This document shows positions 1-9,847 of a stretch of DNA of 64,000 nucleotides, one piece after another. The notes beneath the pieces were generated by a model. That model was not told the origin of the DNA. It made no database searches and worked only from the letters and a program-made list of their open reading frames with translations. Where the stretch lies: positions 1,116,001-1,180,000 of the forward strand of contig CAVSNU010000002.1 of NCBI GenBank assembly GCA_963729445.1. Reading direction: 5' to 3'. Position 1 is the stretch's first letter. Every line of letters begins with the position of its first letter. The stretch comes from JACCZH01 sp963729445 (GTDB lineage Bacteria; Chloroflexota; Chloroflexia; Thermomicrobiales; CFX8). Position numbers and translations under genes: made by a program.

Positions 1-372
1 GCTCACGCCGGCCAGAAACAGCGTGACCTGCGTCCAGAACATGCCCTTACCAAACAGCTCAACAACGGCCTGTGGGCTAGCGACACGCATGGGCGCAGGA
101 CTGAGTCGCCAGAGTAGGAACGTGACTCCGGCCCCCACCAGCACGACGCCGAGCCGCATGAGGAACCAGTCAGTCGGAGTATGCTCCACTGATCCAGACG
201 GCGCGTCAAACACGAACACCAGCGCCGGCCAGCCAAACGCCAGCAGCAAGCTCAGGTTCAACCAGTTGAAGAGCGTCGAGCCAATGGCCGAGCGCAGAGT
301 GCCGTAGTGCGCGATCATCAACCTCTGGTCGAGACTGGTACCCGAGCGGGGCGGCGTCACCTGCTGCGACAC
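1..372 (-). CDS. Membrane protein of unknown function (partial, C-terminus beyond window)
   Basis: The frame is open from a GTG at 372 to the window edge, giving 124 residues. The GTG is preceded by a GAGAAGG ribosome-binding site five bases upstream. The first ~35 residues are polar and probably cytoplasmic. Two clear hydrophobic spans follow (about residues 37-60 and 77-95), and a third begins before the sequence runs out. The codon pattern, GTG start and spacing look real, whereas the overlapping plus-strand frames have none of these. No family is recognised. A multi-span integral membrane protein is all that can be said. Confidence 0.6.
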   Translation of the reverse strand, partial: MSQQVTPPRSGTSLDQRLMIAHYGTLRSAIGSTLFNWLNLSLLLAFGWPALVFVFDAPSGSVEHTPTDWFLMRLGVVLVGAGVTFLLWRLSPAPMRVASPQAVVELFGKGMFWTQVTLFLAGVS

Positions 373-526
373 GTAATCCTTCTCATTTCATTCCGTAGGC
401 TGAACCGGGACCAGAATACGATACCAGGGCCGATCGTGTCCTATGATGGGGCAGAAAAACAAGAACCGGGGCGCCTCATCGAGGGAGCGCGCCAGTTCAA
501 ACGATGCGATGAAAGCGGGATAGACC

Positions 527-1405
527 ATGGCAGCACGAATACCCACAGTGAGCACCTTCTCGATCGTGGCGCGGGATGCGGCAACCGGGGATCTGGGCGT
601 CGCCGTGCAATCGAAGTTCCTGGCGGTTGGGGCGGTTGTGCCGTGGGCACGGGCTGGCGTCGGGGCGGTCGCGACCCAGGCGCATGCGAACGTCGCCTAC
701 GGGCCTGACGGGTTAGCCTTGCTCTCAACCGGGCTCTCAGCTCAAGAAGCGCTCGATCGCCTGGTAAACGCCGACCCAGAGCCGGCAGCCCGCCAGGCCG
801 GTATCGTCGACGCTCAAGGGCAAGCCGCCAGTTATACCGGTCCCGGGTGTAGCGACTGGGCGGGAGGCTACGTCGGCGAGGGCTTCTGCTGCCAGGGCAA
901 CATCCTGGCGGGAGCCGAGGTGGTTGCGGCCATGGCCGAGGGATACACGACCGCAACCGGGTCGTTCGCCCATCGACTGTTGACGTCGCTTGAAGCCGGC
1001 CAGGCCGCCGGTGGGGACAGCCGCGGTCAACAATCAGCCGCAATCCTGATCGTGCGGGAGGGCGGCGGCTACTCCGGCGGCAACGACCGCTGGATCGACC
1101 TGAGGGTTGACGACCACCCCGCGCCCATCGAGGAGCTGCGCCGGTTGGTGATGCTGCACCGGGTGTACTTCGACCTGGACGACGCGGACCTGGAGCCGCT
1201 TGACGAAGGCATGCTGGCGGTCGTTGCCGAACACCTGCGGACCGTCGGCTATCTCGAAGGCCCTGAGGCGGACGGGGCGGAGGTGAACGCGGCGCTCGCG
1301 CGCTGGGCGGGCCGGGAAAACCTCGAGGAGCGGGTGCGCGCCGACGGCCAGATAGACAGCGTGGTGCTCCAGATGCTGGTCGCGGCAGCGCGCCAACAGG
1401 CTTAG
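527..1405 (+). CDS. DUF1028 family putative Ntn-hydrolase
   Basis: A 292-residue protein whose N-terminus (TFSIVARD, then GDLGVAVQSKFLAVG) is the hallmark of DUF1028, a family with the fold of N-terminal nucleophile hydrolases. The conserved glycine- and cysteine-containing middle (GPGCSDWAG, then GFCCQGNIL) and the GGNDRWIDLRVDDH stretch near residue 185 fit. The last ~80 residues look like the putative peptidoglycan-binding tail often fused to this domain. There is no signal peptide, so it is probably cytoplasmic. The ATG has only a weak upstream purine tract. Substrate unknown; probably amide hydrolysis by fold, which is inference. It converges on the next gene with an 11-nt gap. Confidence 0.85.
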   Translation: MAARIPTVSTFSIVARDAATGDLGVAVQSKFLAVGAVVPWARAGVGAVATQAHANVAYGPDGLALLSTGLSAQEALDRLVNADPEPAARQAGIVDAQGQAASYTGPGCSDWAGGYVGEGFCCQGNILAGAEVVAAMAEGYTTATGSFAHRLLTSLEAGQAAGGDSRGQQSAAILIVREGGGYSGGNDRWIDLRVDDHPAPIEELRRLVMLHRVYFDLDDADLEPLDEGMLAVVAEHLRTVGYLEGPEADGAEVNAALARWAGRENLEERVRADGQIDSVVLQMLVAAARQQA

Positions 1406-1416
1406 CGGTCGACCGC

Positions 1417-1941
1417 CTACAGCTCGATTGCGTCTTCGAGCTGTTCTTGTAAAAAACGTGTCGCGTCGCGTTCGACGGGGCTGAGGTCGGCGGTCGAGAG
1501 CCGGCGCAAGGTGCGCAGCATCTCCGACTGGATCATCGCGGCCCGCCCGTCGAACGCTGTCCCCTCGGCCGCCTGCCAGGCTGTTGCCAGACAGACCAGC
1601 ATGGTTCGCGCCCGGCGGGGCTCCATCTCGCGCACCATCGTTGCCAGAATCGACTCGCTCGCCTGGTCAGCTTTGGCATGCGCGCTATAGAGCACCGCCA
1701 AGCCCAGCACCACCGGCACCCCGATATCGGCCGGGACGCGATTCACCAGCATGCGCAACAGATTGCCCTGGCTGCTCTCGACAAGCTCCCAGGAGAGCGG
1801 CGTATGGGCTTGAAAACGAGACTGGTAGGCCTCTCGCGACGCGTCACCGGGGAAGACCGCGGCCCAGCCGTCAGCCTGAGCAGACTCGGCTGGAGGCTGC
1901 TCTGCGTCCTGGTTCTCGTGTCGGCGTTGCCAGAATCTCAC
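1417..1941 (-). CDS. Hypothetical protein
   Basis: A soluble protein of about 174 residues. The GTG at 1941 is chosen because GGAAGG lies ten bases upstream; an in-frame TTG at 1962 would add seven residues. The sequence is rich in Ala, Glu and Arg and looks mostly helical. The N-terminal ~30 residues are polar and probably disordered. No motif or family is recognised. It faces away from the GGDEF-EAL gene, so the two share the intergenic region around 1942-2158. Confidence 0.55.
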   Translation of the reverse strand: MRFWQRRHENQDAEQPPAESAQADGWAAVFPGDASREAYQSRFQAHTPLSWELVESSQGNLLRMLVNRVPADIGVPVVLGLAVLYSAHAKADQASESILATMVREMEPRRARTMLVCLATAWQAAEGTAFDGRAAMIQSEMLRTLRRLSTADLSPVERDATRFLQEQLEDAIEL

Positions 1942-2158
1942 CGTGGCCGTGCCTTCCAGCAATTGACCCTGCGCTATGACCAGATTGAACGGATTGTCAG
2001 AAACACTGCCTGTACTCTACACGCTTGCCAGATCAGCTGAGCCCTTAATAGTGCAGACATCCCCTACTGCACTGGGCCCGGGACGTCCGCAATCATCACA
2101 TAGACGGTTTGCTGGGGTGGCAAGCCCGCTCGCGGCAGCCATCATAGAAATTAACCCG

Positions 2159-4639
2159 ATGAACGTTCTACTCCTTGGCAGGGAGAGCGAAACGCGCCAG
2201 TCCATCAACCACATGCTCACCGCTCGCGGTCATAACGTCATTATGACGGACAATCGCGACATCTTCTGGGCTGCGTTCATCCGGGATGTGTTCCCGATGA
2301 TTTTCCTGGATCTGTCGATCTCCGGCTACCCCGACCTCGAGCTCTGCCGGCGCATTCGCTCGATGGCGAAGGGCAGCCAGAGCCTGATTGTCCAGTATGG
2401 CTTACGCGGCCAGGATGTGCATGCCGACGTCCTCATTGATGCCGGTGTTGATGAATACCTGCGTGTGACGAGCGGCCAACAGGAGGACCTCGACAACCGC
2501 ATCATTCTGATTGAGCATCGTGCGCAGATGGAGACCATCCACCGCCAGGCTACCGCCGCCACCAAGACCGTCTATGAGCGGCTCTTCGCCCATATTGACG
2601 CGTCACCACTTGCCGTGCTCGAGTGGGATCAGGAGCTGCGCGCACAACACTGGTCGCAGGGAGCGGTGCGGCTCCTCGGCTGGAAAGCGAGCGACGTCGT
2701 TGGCAAGAGCGTGATGGATTGGCCGTTCGTTGACCCGCAGGATACCTCGGACATCTTTCACAGCCTGTCGGCGCTCATCGATGGTCCCAATATCCGGGCA
2801 TCGAGCACCAGCCATAATCTGACGAGCACTGGCGAGACAATCGTCGTGGAGTGGCACACCTCCGTTTTGCGAAACGCGTCGGGACAGTATCTCTCGGCTG
2901 TGAGCTTTGGCGTCAATATCACCCAGCGCGAACAGGCTATCAAAGCGCTCCAGTTTGGCGAACACAGCTTCCGCTCGCTCGTTCAGAACGCTCCGGACAT
3001 CCTTCTCACGCTCGACGCAGAGGGCATCATCGGGTACGTCTCCCCATCGATGGAGCGCACCTTTGGCCATACGACAGGGCTAATCCTCGGCCGCACAATC
3101 TTTGAGTTCATCCATGACGAGGACCGCAGCCGGATCCAGGAGCTACTGACAGAGCTTGCCGGATCTCCGGGTATGACCGCGCCTGGAACAGAGTTCCGCC
3201 TGTTGCACCACGACGGAAGCTGGCGGTACGTCGAAGCCAGTATCTCGAACCCGGAGGGTGACCCGGCACCTACCGAGATGATCGCGGTCGCACGCGATAT
3301 CTCGGAGCGCAAACAGCTCGAGCGTCGGCTCACCCGGCAAGCCTTCTCTGATTCACTCACCGGACTTCCGAATCGGGCCCTCTTTCTGAATCGTCTGGGC
3401 CACGCCCTGGCCCGGATCGAGCGCAGCACCACATCCATCGCGGTGCTTTTTCTGGATCTGGACCGCTTCAAGTCGGTCAACGACAGCCTGGGCCACCATG
3501 TGGGAGATGCGCTGCTTGCCGCACTGGGACGCGTGCTCAGGGAGCATGTCCGCCCCGGAGACACCGTTGCCCGGCTGGCTGGAGATGAATTTACGATGTT
3601 GCTGGAAGACTTGGACTCGCCGCTAGAGGCGGCCCGGGTCGCTGAGCGCATCCTCTCCGTGCTCCGCCACCCGATCCCGTTGATCGGTCACGAGGTATTC
3701 GTGACTGCAAGTATTGGTATTGCCTTCGCTACGCCTGACACGCGCACGGTTGAGGAGCTGATGCGCAACGCCGACGCCGCTCTCTACCGTGCAAAGGCAA
3801 CCGGCAAGGGTCGCTACGTGGTCTTTGATGAGAGTATGGCCGGCCAGGCGGTCGAGCGGCTGACGCTTGAGTCTGAGCTGCGACATGCGTTAACCGCTTC
3901 CGAGCTCGAGTTGCACTATCAGCCGGAAGTTGATCTGAACACCGGACATATCGCGGGCTTTGAGGCCCTGCTACGCTGGCGGCATCCGGATCGGGGGATC
4001 CTGTATCCGGATCAATTCCTCGGGGTAGCCGTTGAGAGCGGGTTGATCCTGCCGATCGGCCACTGGGTATTGAGCGAAGCGTGCCGCTTCGCGGCCACCT
4101 GGCGCGTAGCCGGCCTCGAAGGTCCACTTTCCAGCGTCGGGGTGAACCTGAGCGAACAGGAGTTCCAGCAGCCGGACCTTGTTCAGCTGGTGCGCTCTGT
4201 CCTCGCCCAAACCCGCCTTGAGCCGCAGCGTCTCAAGCTGGAGATCGCCGAGACCGTCATCGCGCAGGGAGACAGCCAGTCCCTGTTACAGCTCAGACGG
4301 TTGCGTGACCTTGGCGTACGAGTGGTCATCGATCACTTTGGCTCGGGCACGTCATCGTTGAGCATGCTGGCTCATGTGCGTGCTGAGACGATCAAGATTG
4401 ACCTAACCTTCGTCAGCGGCCAGAACGGCCTGACCGATCACGAGGGCGTGCTGAGCGCCCTCGCCTCACTGGCGCACGCCCTCGGCATGGATGTCGTCGC
4501 TCAGGGCATCGAAACCGCGGACGAGCAGATCCTGGCGACCTCGGCCGGCTGCACCAGGGGCCAGGGGCACTACCTGTATCCTCCGATGCATGCCGACGAG
4601 GTCTACTTCCTGCTGGGCAGATCCGAGAACCTCCGATAA
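2159..4639 (+). CDS. REC-PAS-PAS-GGDEF-EAL cyclic-di-GMP signalling protein
   Basis: An 826-residue protein. The frame is open from 1976, but the receiver domain begins directly at the ATG at 2159 (MNVLLLGRES), so that start is preferred. Order: a receiver domain with phospho-acceptor D51; two PAS domains (about 140-260 and 275-390); a GGDEF domain with signature AGDEF at 474-478 and an RPGD inhibitory site five residues before it; and an EAL domain from about 580. The GGDEF half looks able to make c-di-GMP. The EAL half has the EAL motif but carries His726 where the second Asp of DDFGTG binds metal, and Gln782 in place of the Glu of AEG, so its phosphodiesterase activity is doubtful. No histidine kinase lies beside it. 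Confidence 0.9.
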   Translation: MNVLLLGRESETRQSINHMLTARGHNVIMTDNRDIFWAAFIRDVFPMIFLDLSISGYPDLELCRRIRSMAKGSQSLIVQYGLRGQDVHADVLIDAGVDEYLRVTSGQQEDLDNRIILIEHRAQMETIHRQATAATKTVYERLFAHIDASPLAVLEWDQELRAQHWSQGAVRLLGWKASDVVGKSVMDWPFVDPQDTSDIFHSLSALIDGPNIRASSTSHNLTSTGETIVVEWHTSVLRNASGQYLSAVSFGVNITQREQAIKALQFGEHSFRSLVQNAPDILLTLDAEGIIGYVSPSMERTFGHTTGLILGRTIFEFIHDEDRSRIQELLTELAGSPGMTAPGTEFRLLHHDGSWRYVEASISNPEGDPAPTEMIAVARDISERKQLERRLTRQAFSDSLTGLPNRALFLNRLGHALARIERSTTSIAVLFLDLDRFKSVNDSLGHHVGDALLAALGRVLREHVRPGDTVARLAGDEFTMLLEDLDSPLEAARVAERILSVLRHPIPLIGHEVFVTASIGIAFATPDTRTVEELMRNADAALYRAKATGKGRYVVFDESMAGQAVERLTLESELRHALTASELELHYQPEVDLNTGHIAGFEALLRWRHPDRGILYPDQFLGVAVESGLILPIGHWVLSEACRFAATWRVAGLEGPLSSVGVNLSEQEFQQPDLVQLVRSVLAQTRLEPQRLKLEIAETVIAQGDSQSLLQLRRLRDLGVRVVIDHFGSGTSSLSMLAHVRAETIKIDLTFVSGQNGLTDHEGVLSALASLAHALGMDVVAQGIETADEQILATSAGCTRGQGHYLYPPMHADEVYFLLGRSENLR

Positions 4640-4845
4640 CAGCCCGGCGGCGTACCTCCCGCACAGCGCTCACTCCTCGAAGCACGCGCACCTACCGGTT
4701 CCAACGCATGTGATCTGTCGTCGCCCGCCCCAATTGGCGGCGGGGCACGCGCGCGTTGAATCAGGCCACCCTACCCCGAACGTGGCGGGTGCTCTAGACT
4801 GCCTTGGCAAAGGCAAGACGATCGAGTCACCGGAGGAAGCGATTG

Positions 4846-6291
4846 ATGACAGTTCCAGAACAACAAGCGGATGTGGTGGTCGTTGGCGGCGGCATCGCAG
4901 GGATCTCGGCGGCACTGGAGGCAGCCGAGAACGGGGCGCAAACGATTCTGCTGGAGAAGGCGCCCGAAGAGCAACGTGGCGGGAACACGCGTTTCTCGGA
5001 CGCCCAGTTCAGAGTGCCCCACGACGCGGACGAATTCAGCCCGGTGAGCACCACCCACCAGGAGATGTTCGACGACTTCATGCAGGTCACCGGTGGCCGG
5101 GCCAACCGCGACCTCATCCACGTGCTCGTGGCCAGCGCTCCTGAGGCAGTTGACTGGTTATCCGAGCGCGGCGTGGGCTGGGAGAAAGGCTTCCCGCATA
5201 CCGCCACCTACCGCCGGCGCCCGGTTGGCGGAGGTGCAGGCGTTCTGGAAGCACTCTATGCCGCTGCCGCCGAGCGGGGCGTGCAATTTCTGTACGGTAC
5301 CGCTGCACGCAACCTCATTCAGGACGTGAGTGGCCGGGTAACCGGAGTGCGGGCGCTTGGACCGCAGGGCTACGTCGATGTGCTCGGGCGCGGCGGGGTC
5401 GTCCTGGCCTGTGGGGGCTTCCAGGCCAACGTTGAGATGCGCGCGCGTTATCTTGGCGGCTGGGCGGAGAACCTGATTGTCCGTGGCTCGCGCTACAACA
5501 CCGGCGAAGGGCTACAGATGGCCATGGACATCGGCGCCCAGCCAGCTGGCCAGTGGGGCGATTATCACTCGGCCGTCCTCGACGCGAACTCACCAAGGAT
5601 GGAGGGCGGCGTCACCGCCATCTATATCTACCAGCTCGGCGTCATCGTCAATCGCGACGGGCAGCGCTTCCTGGACGAGGGCGAAGACTTCCGCGACAAT
5701 ACCTATGTCAAGTTCTCCAAGATCATGACCCAACAACCTGGCGGGCTCTGCTACTGCATTCTTGACGATCAAGCCCGGCGCGACTCCGGCTGGGAGCGCG
5801 GCGTACGCACGATCACACCGCCCCACGAAGCCGACAGCATCGAGGAGCTGGCGCGCTTGATGGGGGTTCCCGAAGCAACGCTGGTCCAAACCATCGCGGA
5901 CTACAACGCCGCCGTCGATCGCGGGACACCATTCGAGCCGGACCGCAAGGATGGCAAAGCCGCGCGTGGGATCGAGCCGCCCAAGTCCAACTGGGCGCTG
6001 CCGATCGAAGAGCCGCCCTACATGGCCTTCGCCGTCACTGGCGGGATCACCTTTACCTTTGGCGGTCTGCGCACCGACGCGCTGGCGCGCGTCATCGACA
6101 CCCGTGACAAGATCATTCCGGGCCTCTATGCCGCGGGAGAAACCCAGGGAGAGTTCTTTTACAACAACTACCCCGGCGCAACCTCAGTCCTGCGCGGTTG
6201 TGTCTTCGGCCGGATTGCTGCCCGGGACGCCTACCGTATGGCCCACGAGAGCCCAGCAACCTTCAAATCGCGTCTGGAGGCATCCACATAA
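4846..6291 (+). CDS. FAD-dependent dehydrogenase, TcuA (tricarballylate dehydrogenase)-like
   Basis: A 481-residue flavoprotein of the fumarate reductase/succinate dehydrogenase flavoprotein fold. The ATG at 4846 follows GGAGGAAG. An N-terminal Rossmann motif (VVVGGGIAGISAA) binds FAD, followed by GGNTRFSDAQFR, which resembles TcuA. The C-terminal TGGITFTFGGL and GLYAAGETQG motifs close the FAD site and are standard for the family. It probably oxidises or reduces a carboxylate or an enone. The exact substrate cannot be read from sequence: TcuA-like and 3-ketosteroid dehydrogenase-like members are hard to separate. A tripartite tricarboxylate transporter operon lies 54 kb away, but no transporter is adjacent. 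Confidence 0.8.
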   Translation: MTVPEQQADVVVVGGGIAGISAALEAAENGAQTILLEKAPEEQRGGNTRFSDAQFRVPHDADEFSPVSTTHQEMFDDFMQVTGGRANRDLIHVLVASAPEAVDWLSERGVGWEKGFPHTATYRRRPVGGGAGVLEALYAAAAERGVQFLYGTAARNLIQDVSGRVTGVRALGPQGYVDVLGRGGVVLACGGFQANVEMRARYLGGWAENLIVRGSRYNTGEGLQMAMDIGAQPAGQWGDYHSAVLDANSPRMEGGVTAIYIYQLGVIVNRDGQRFLDEGEDFRDNTYVKFSKIMTQQPGGLCYCILDDQARRDSGWERGVRTITPPHEADSIEELARLMGVPEATLVQTIADYNAAVDRGTPFEPDRKDGKAARGIEPPKSNWALPIEEPPYMAFAVTGGITFTFGGLRTDALARVIDTRDKIIPGLYAAGETQGEFFYNNYPGATSVLRGCVFGRIAARDAYRMAHESPATFKSRLEAST

Positions 6292-6405
6292 CGCTGAAAG
6301 GTCAACACATAGCAGTGTTGTCAGTCACTCACATGAGGGTTCCCCTACAACGGTGCGTTACAATAACATTTATAAGTCGTAGTGGGAACCCAGGGAGTGG
6401 AAATA

Positions 6406-6816
6406 ATGGCGAAGTTATCACAGGATCAGGTTACGCGTCTGGAACAAGAGCTCATTAGCATCTTTCAAAGCAATCCTGCAGAGCCGTACCAGAGCGCGCT
6501 GGAGATTATTTACCAGCGGCAACCTGATTTGCGGGACGCTGTGGCGTTAAGTGATTTGAATTACCGGGTTCCGAAGCTGCGACGCTCGGGTAAGCTACCC
6601 GCTTCACGGAGATTCGGCTCACGCGCGGAGGGCAGCCCGACTCAGTTCCAGCATCCGGTAGCCAGAGCGTACCAGGAGCTTGACGAGGCGAAACGATCCA
6701 TGGAAGAAGCGCAGAAACGTTATGAGGATGCACAAACGAACCTGCGTTCGATTTTAAAGCAGAGCCTGCCACAGGACTTCCTTGAAACCCTTATGCAGGA
6801 CCAACAGCAACCATAA
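6406..6816 (+). CDS. Hypothetical protein with C-terminal coiled coil
   Basis: A 136-residue protein. The ATG at 6406 follows GGGAGTGG; an earlier in-frame start at 6382 lacks support. The N-terminal half is helical (LEQELISIFQ and a predicted helix ending in QRQPD). A basic, disordered middle follows (KLRRSGKLPASRRFGSR). From about residue 90 a heptad-like segment (YQELDEAKRSMEEAQKRYED) is a probable coiled coil. No family is recognised. A strong hairpin follows the stop codon, so it is likely a single-gene transcript. Confidence 0.55.
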   Translation: MAKLSQDQVTRLEQELISIFQSNPAEPYQSALEIIYQRQPDLRDAVALSDLNYRVPKLRRSGKLPASRRFGSRAEGSPTQFQHPVARAYQELDEAKRSMEEAQKRYEDAQTNLRSILKQSLPQDFLETLMQDQQQP

Positions 6817-6840
6817 CTCGATCTCACAACACGGCACAAA

Positions 6841-6875
6841 GAAATGCACTCACTCGAAACGGATGAGTGCATTTC
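6841..6875 (+). terminator. Hairpin terminator after the coiled-coil protein gene
   Basis: A perfect 12-bp inverted repeat (GAAATGCACTCA / TGAGTGCATTTC) with an 11-nt loop, 25 nt after the stop at 6816. There is no strong T-run, so termination efficiency is uncertain. Confidence 0.55.
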
Positions 6876-7084
6876 GCTGTGCTCGGAGAACGTTGGTGCA
6901 CGGCTCGATAACTGCAACGCCACGGCGAGCCCAACAGGGATGGCGCTCAAACCGCAGTGAGTGCATTGAGCGACGTCGCGAGGTGGCTCCCCCTCGATTG
7001 CGGGCCGCTCTAGGCGCGCGTTCGCCGATCGTCTATGGTGTAGCCCAACAGAACAAATCTCGCTATCGAGAGGATGACGTACCT

Positions 7085-8129
7085 ATGGCAGAAACCTTGA
7101 TCGACCTGTCGAGCGATACCGCGACCCGGCCATCGGCCGAGATGCGGCGCTTTATGGCCGAAGCTCCAGTCGGTGACGAGCAGCGCCGCGAAGATCCGAC
7201 GGTCAATCAGCTTCAGGATATGGTCGCCGAGCTGACCGGCAAGGAAGCGGCGCTCTTCCTGCCGTCGGGAACGATGTGCAACGCCATCGCGATCAAGATC
7301 CATACCCAGCCAGCGGACGAGATCATTCTCGACCGCTATGCCCACCCGTACTCGTCCGAAGGCGGCGGACCGGCTGCGCTGGCTGGCGTCAGCTTCGCGT
7401 TGCTCGATGGCGTGCGCGGCGTCTTTACCGCTCAACAGGTCGAAGCAGCGATTCGCGACACCGGGACCGCACTCCCCGCAATCCCGCCTGGTCTCGATTG
7501 AGAACACCACCAACCGCGGCTCCGGCAAGGTCTGGCCGCTTGAGGGCGTGCGCGAGAGTCGCCGCACTGGCGCACGCACGCGGGCTCAAGACGCCACATG
7601 GACGGCGCGCGGTTGATGAACGCCGTCGTCGCCAGCGGCATCCCGGCGAGCGCCTGGGCTGCGGAGATGGACACGGTCTGGATCGACCTCTCCAAGGGAC
7701 TCGGCGCGCCGGTCGGCGGTGTGCTGGCCGGCACGCGGCGAGGATATGGAACGTGCCAGACGCTACAAGCACCTCTACGGCGGCGCCATGCGCCAGGCCG
7801 GCATCATCGCCGCCGCGGGCGTCTACGCCTTCCAGCACAACGTCAAGCGCCTGGCCGAAGACCACGCCAACGCGCGGCTGCTGGCGCAGGGGCTGGCTGA
7901 GATCCCCGGCATCCGGCTCAACGTGGACGACATCGAGACCAACATCGTCTACTTCGATGTCTCGGAAACCGGCCGCAAGGCCGAGGAGTTGAATCAGGCG
8001 ATCACCGAGCGTGGTGTCCGCATGGGTGGCCGCGGCAACGCCATCCGCGCCGTCACCCACCTCGACGTCTCGCGCTCCGACATCGAGCAGGCCGTCGAGA
8101 CAATGCGTGACGTCGTGGTGAACGGCTAA
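7085..8129 (+). pseudogene. ltaE: Low-specificity L-threonine aldolase, interrupted by four +1 frameshifts
   Basis: The reading passes through frames 2, 3, 1, 2 and 3, with one extra base each near 7475, 7556, 7594 and 7739. Removing them gives 347 codons (346 aa), the normal length of this PLP enzyme, which cleaves L-threonine or allo-threonine to glycine and acetaldehyde. Family marks are all present: LIDLSSDTATRPS at the start, SGTMCNAIAI, the MDGARL segment, the PLP lysine in [14 protein letters not shown], and MRQAG. The start at 7085 follows GAGAGG. Apart from the insertions, no missense damage is obvious. This favours sequencing or assembly error over old decay, but as written the gene is broken. 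Confidence 0.85.
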
Positions 8130-8137
8130 ACAGGTGC

Positions 8138-8180
8138 TCACCCCCAGCCCTTCTCGCCGTGGGCGAGGGGCCGGGGGTGA
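8138..8180. terminator. Convergent hairpin between the threonine aldolase and dipeptidase genes
   Basis: Inverted repeat CTCACCCCCAGCCC ... CGGGGGTGA with an inner CTCGCC/GGGCGAG stem. It sits between two converging stop codons and can serve both strands. The sequence resembles a common GC-rich intergenic palindrome and may be a dispersed repeat. Confidence 0.55.
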
Positions 8181-8187
8181 AGACAGC

Positions 8188-9582
8188 CTACTTGAACGCC
8201 GCCTTGTCCATCTCCCCAAGACGGTTGAGCAGGGCGCAGTATCCCAGACGCGCCATACGGAACGACTTCAACTGGAATGACTCGTTCGGAGCGTGGGCGT
8301 GGCTGTCGGGCATGCCCCAGCTGTAGAAGACCATGTCGGCGCCAAGCTCGGACTGGTAGGTCTCGGCCACCGGAAGCGTCCCACCCAGCCGAATGACGTA
8401 GGGATCGCGGTCATAGAGATCGCCGAGCACCTGCTCCGCGGCCAGCAACCCGGGATGATCGCGACGGATTGAGAAGGGTTTGGCCGAGCCGGGCAGCGGC
8501 TCGACCGTGACCGTGGCGCCGGGAGGCCGATGCTTCTGGACGTGCTTCTCGATCAGGCTCACGATCTCGCCGGGATCCTGGTCGGCAACCAGCCGGCAGG
8601 TGATCTTGAAGTGCGCCTCGCTCGGCGTCACCGTCTTGACCCCCGGCCCCTGGAACCCGCCCCAGATGCCGTTCAGATCGAGTGTCGGGCGGCCCCCGTT
8701 GCGCTCAAGCGTTGTGTAGCCAGGCTCGCCCCACAACTCGTCGAGCCCGAGATCCGCCTTGTACTGCCCCTCATCAAAGGGAACAGCCGCGAACTGCTCG
8801 CGGTCCTGGTCAGTCAGGTCGCGTACCCGGTCATAGAACCCTTCGACCAGCACCCGTCCCTCTGCGTCGTGCAGGGTGGCGGCCAGCTGCACGGCTGCCT
8901 GCACCGCGTTGGGTACCGACGCGCCGAACATGCCGGAGTGGAGATCGCTGTTGGCGGTGCGGATATTCACCTGGCAACCGCCCAGGCCCTTGCTACTGAC
9001 GGTCACCGAAGGCTCGTCCGGACCCCACTGCCCGCCATCGGCGCACAGCACCAGGTCCGCCGCCAGCAGCTCTTTGTGGGCGCGCACGAATTCCGGCAGG
9101 TTCGGCGAGCCGATCTCCTCCTCGCCCTCGAAGCTGAACTTCAGGTTGACCGGCGGTGCGCCCTGCGTCTTGACCAGCGCCTCAACTGCCTTGATCGGCA
9201 TGAAGAGGTTGCCCTTGTCGTCACTCGCGCCACGAGCGTAGATGCGGTCGTTGCGGACATTCGGCTCGAAGGCCGGCGTCTCCCAGAGATCCAACGGATC
9301 GGGCGGCTGCACGTCATAGTGCCCGTAAATGAGTGCGGTCGGCTTCTCGGGATCGACGATCCACTCGCCATACACGACCGGGTTGCCGGAGGTCTGCATG
9401 ATCTCCACCGTTGGCACGCCAACTATGCGCAACTGGTTCGCCACCCACTCGGCCGCCGTCTGAATATCGGCCTGGTGCTGCGGCAACGAGCTCACGCTCG
9501 GAATGCGCAGGAAATCCTTCAGCTCCTCAAGATGCCGGTCGTAATGGTCCGAGAGATACGCTTCATATGCTGGTCGCCCCAT
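8188..9582 (-). CDS. M20 family dipeptidase / metallopeptidase
   Basis: A 464-residue cytosolic zinc peptidase of the M20 (ArgE/DapE/CPG2) superfamily, most like bacterial dipeptidases. The start at 9582 (MGRPAYEAYLSDHY) matches the family N-terminus, with AAAGGG upstream; an earlier in-frame start adds only low-complexity residues. Metal and catalytic motifs: IYGHYDVQPPDP (His ligand and catalytic Asp), ARGASDDKGN (bridging Asp), FEGEEEIGSPN (catalytic and metal Glu), DGGQ, and a His near the C-terminus (PDSHAHAPNE). The lid dimerisation domain lies at roughly 200-360. It hydrolyses short peptides; exact specificity unknown. It is transcribed alone. Confidence 0.9.
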   Translation of the reverse strand: MGRPAYEAYLSDHYDRHLEELKDFLRIPSVSSLPQHQADIQTAAEWVANQLRIVGVPTVEIMQTSGNPVVYGEWIVDPEKPTALIYGHYDVQPPDPLDLWETPAFEPNVRNDRIYARGASDDKGNLFMPIKAVEALVKTQGAPPVNLKFSFEGEEEIGSPNLPEFVRAHKELLAADLVLCADGGQWGPDEPSVTVSSKGLGGCQVNIRTANSDLHSGMFGASVPNAVQAAVQLAATLHDAEGRVLVEGFYDRVRDLTDQDREQFAAVPFDEGQYKADLGLDELWGEPGYTTLERNGGRPTLDLNGIWGGFQGPGVKTVTPSEAHFKITCRLVADQDPGEIVSLIEKHVQKHRPPGATVTVEPLPGSAKPFSIRRDHPGLLAAEQVLGDLYDRDPYVIRLGGTLPVAETYQSELGADMVFYSWGMPDSHAHAPNESFQLKSFRMARLGYCALLNRLGEMDKAAFK

Positions 9583-9847
9583 GCGGCTTGTGCCCTTTCT
9601 GTGTCGGCCATGCTCTTTGGGAGCGATCATAACCCGCTCGGGACCGTCATGGCACAACCGTCCCGGATTCTCTCAGCGTCCGATCAGGATGTGGACTTTC
9701 TTCTCTTTTGCACATCGAAGCTGCGCTGATAGGCTCCAAGGAAGCATGGATGTTTTCTCCCAATCGAGCTCATCGGTTGGCACAGGGACGCAGTTGAGGT
9801 GGAGTTTGTCGGCGCTTCGAATCGTACGTGACCGGAATAGCACCACT

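Noticed and set aside
1976..2158. N-terminal extension of the GGDEF-EAL protein
   Set aside because: The 61 extra residues resemble no domain, and the receiver domain begins exactly at the ATG at 2159.
8530..9729. A 399-codon plus-strand open frame
   Set aside because: Antisense to the M20 dipeptidase with intact motifs; no ribosome-binding site or recognisable protein features.
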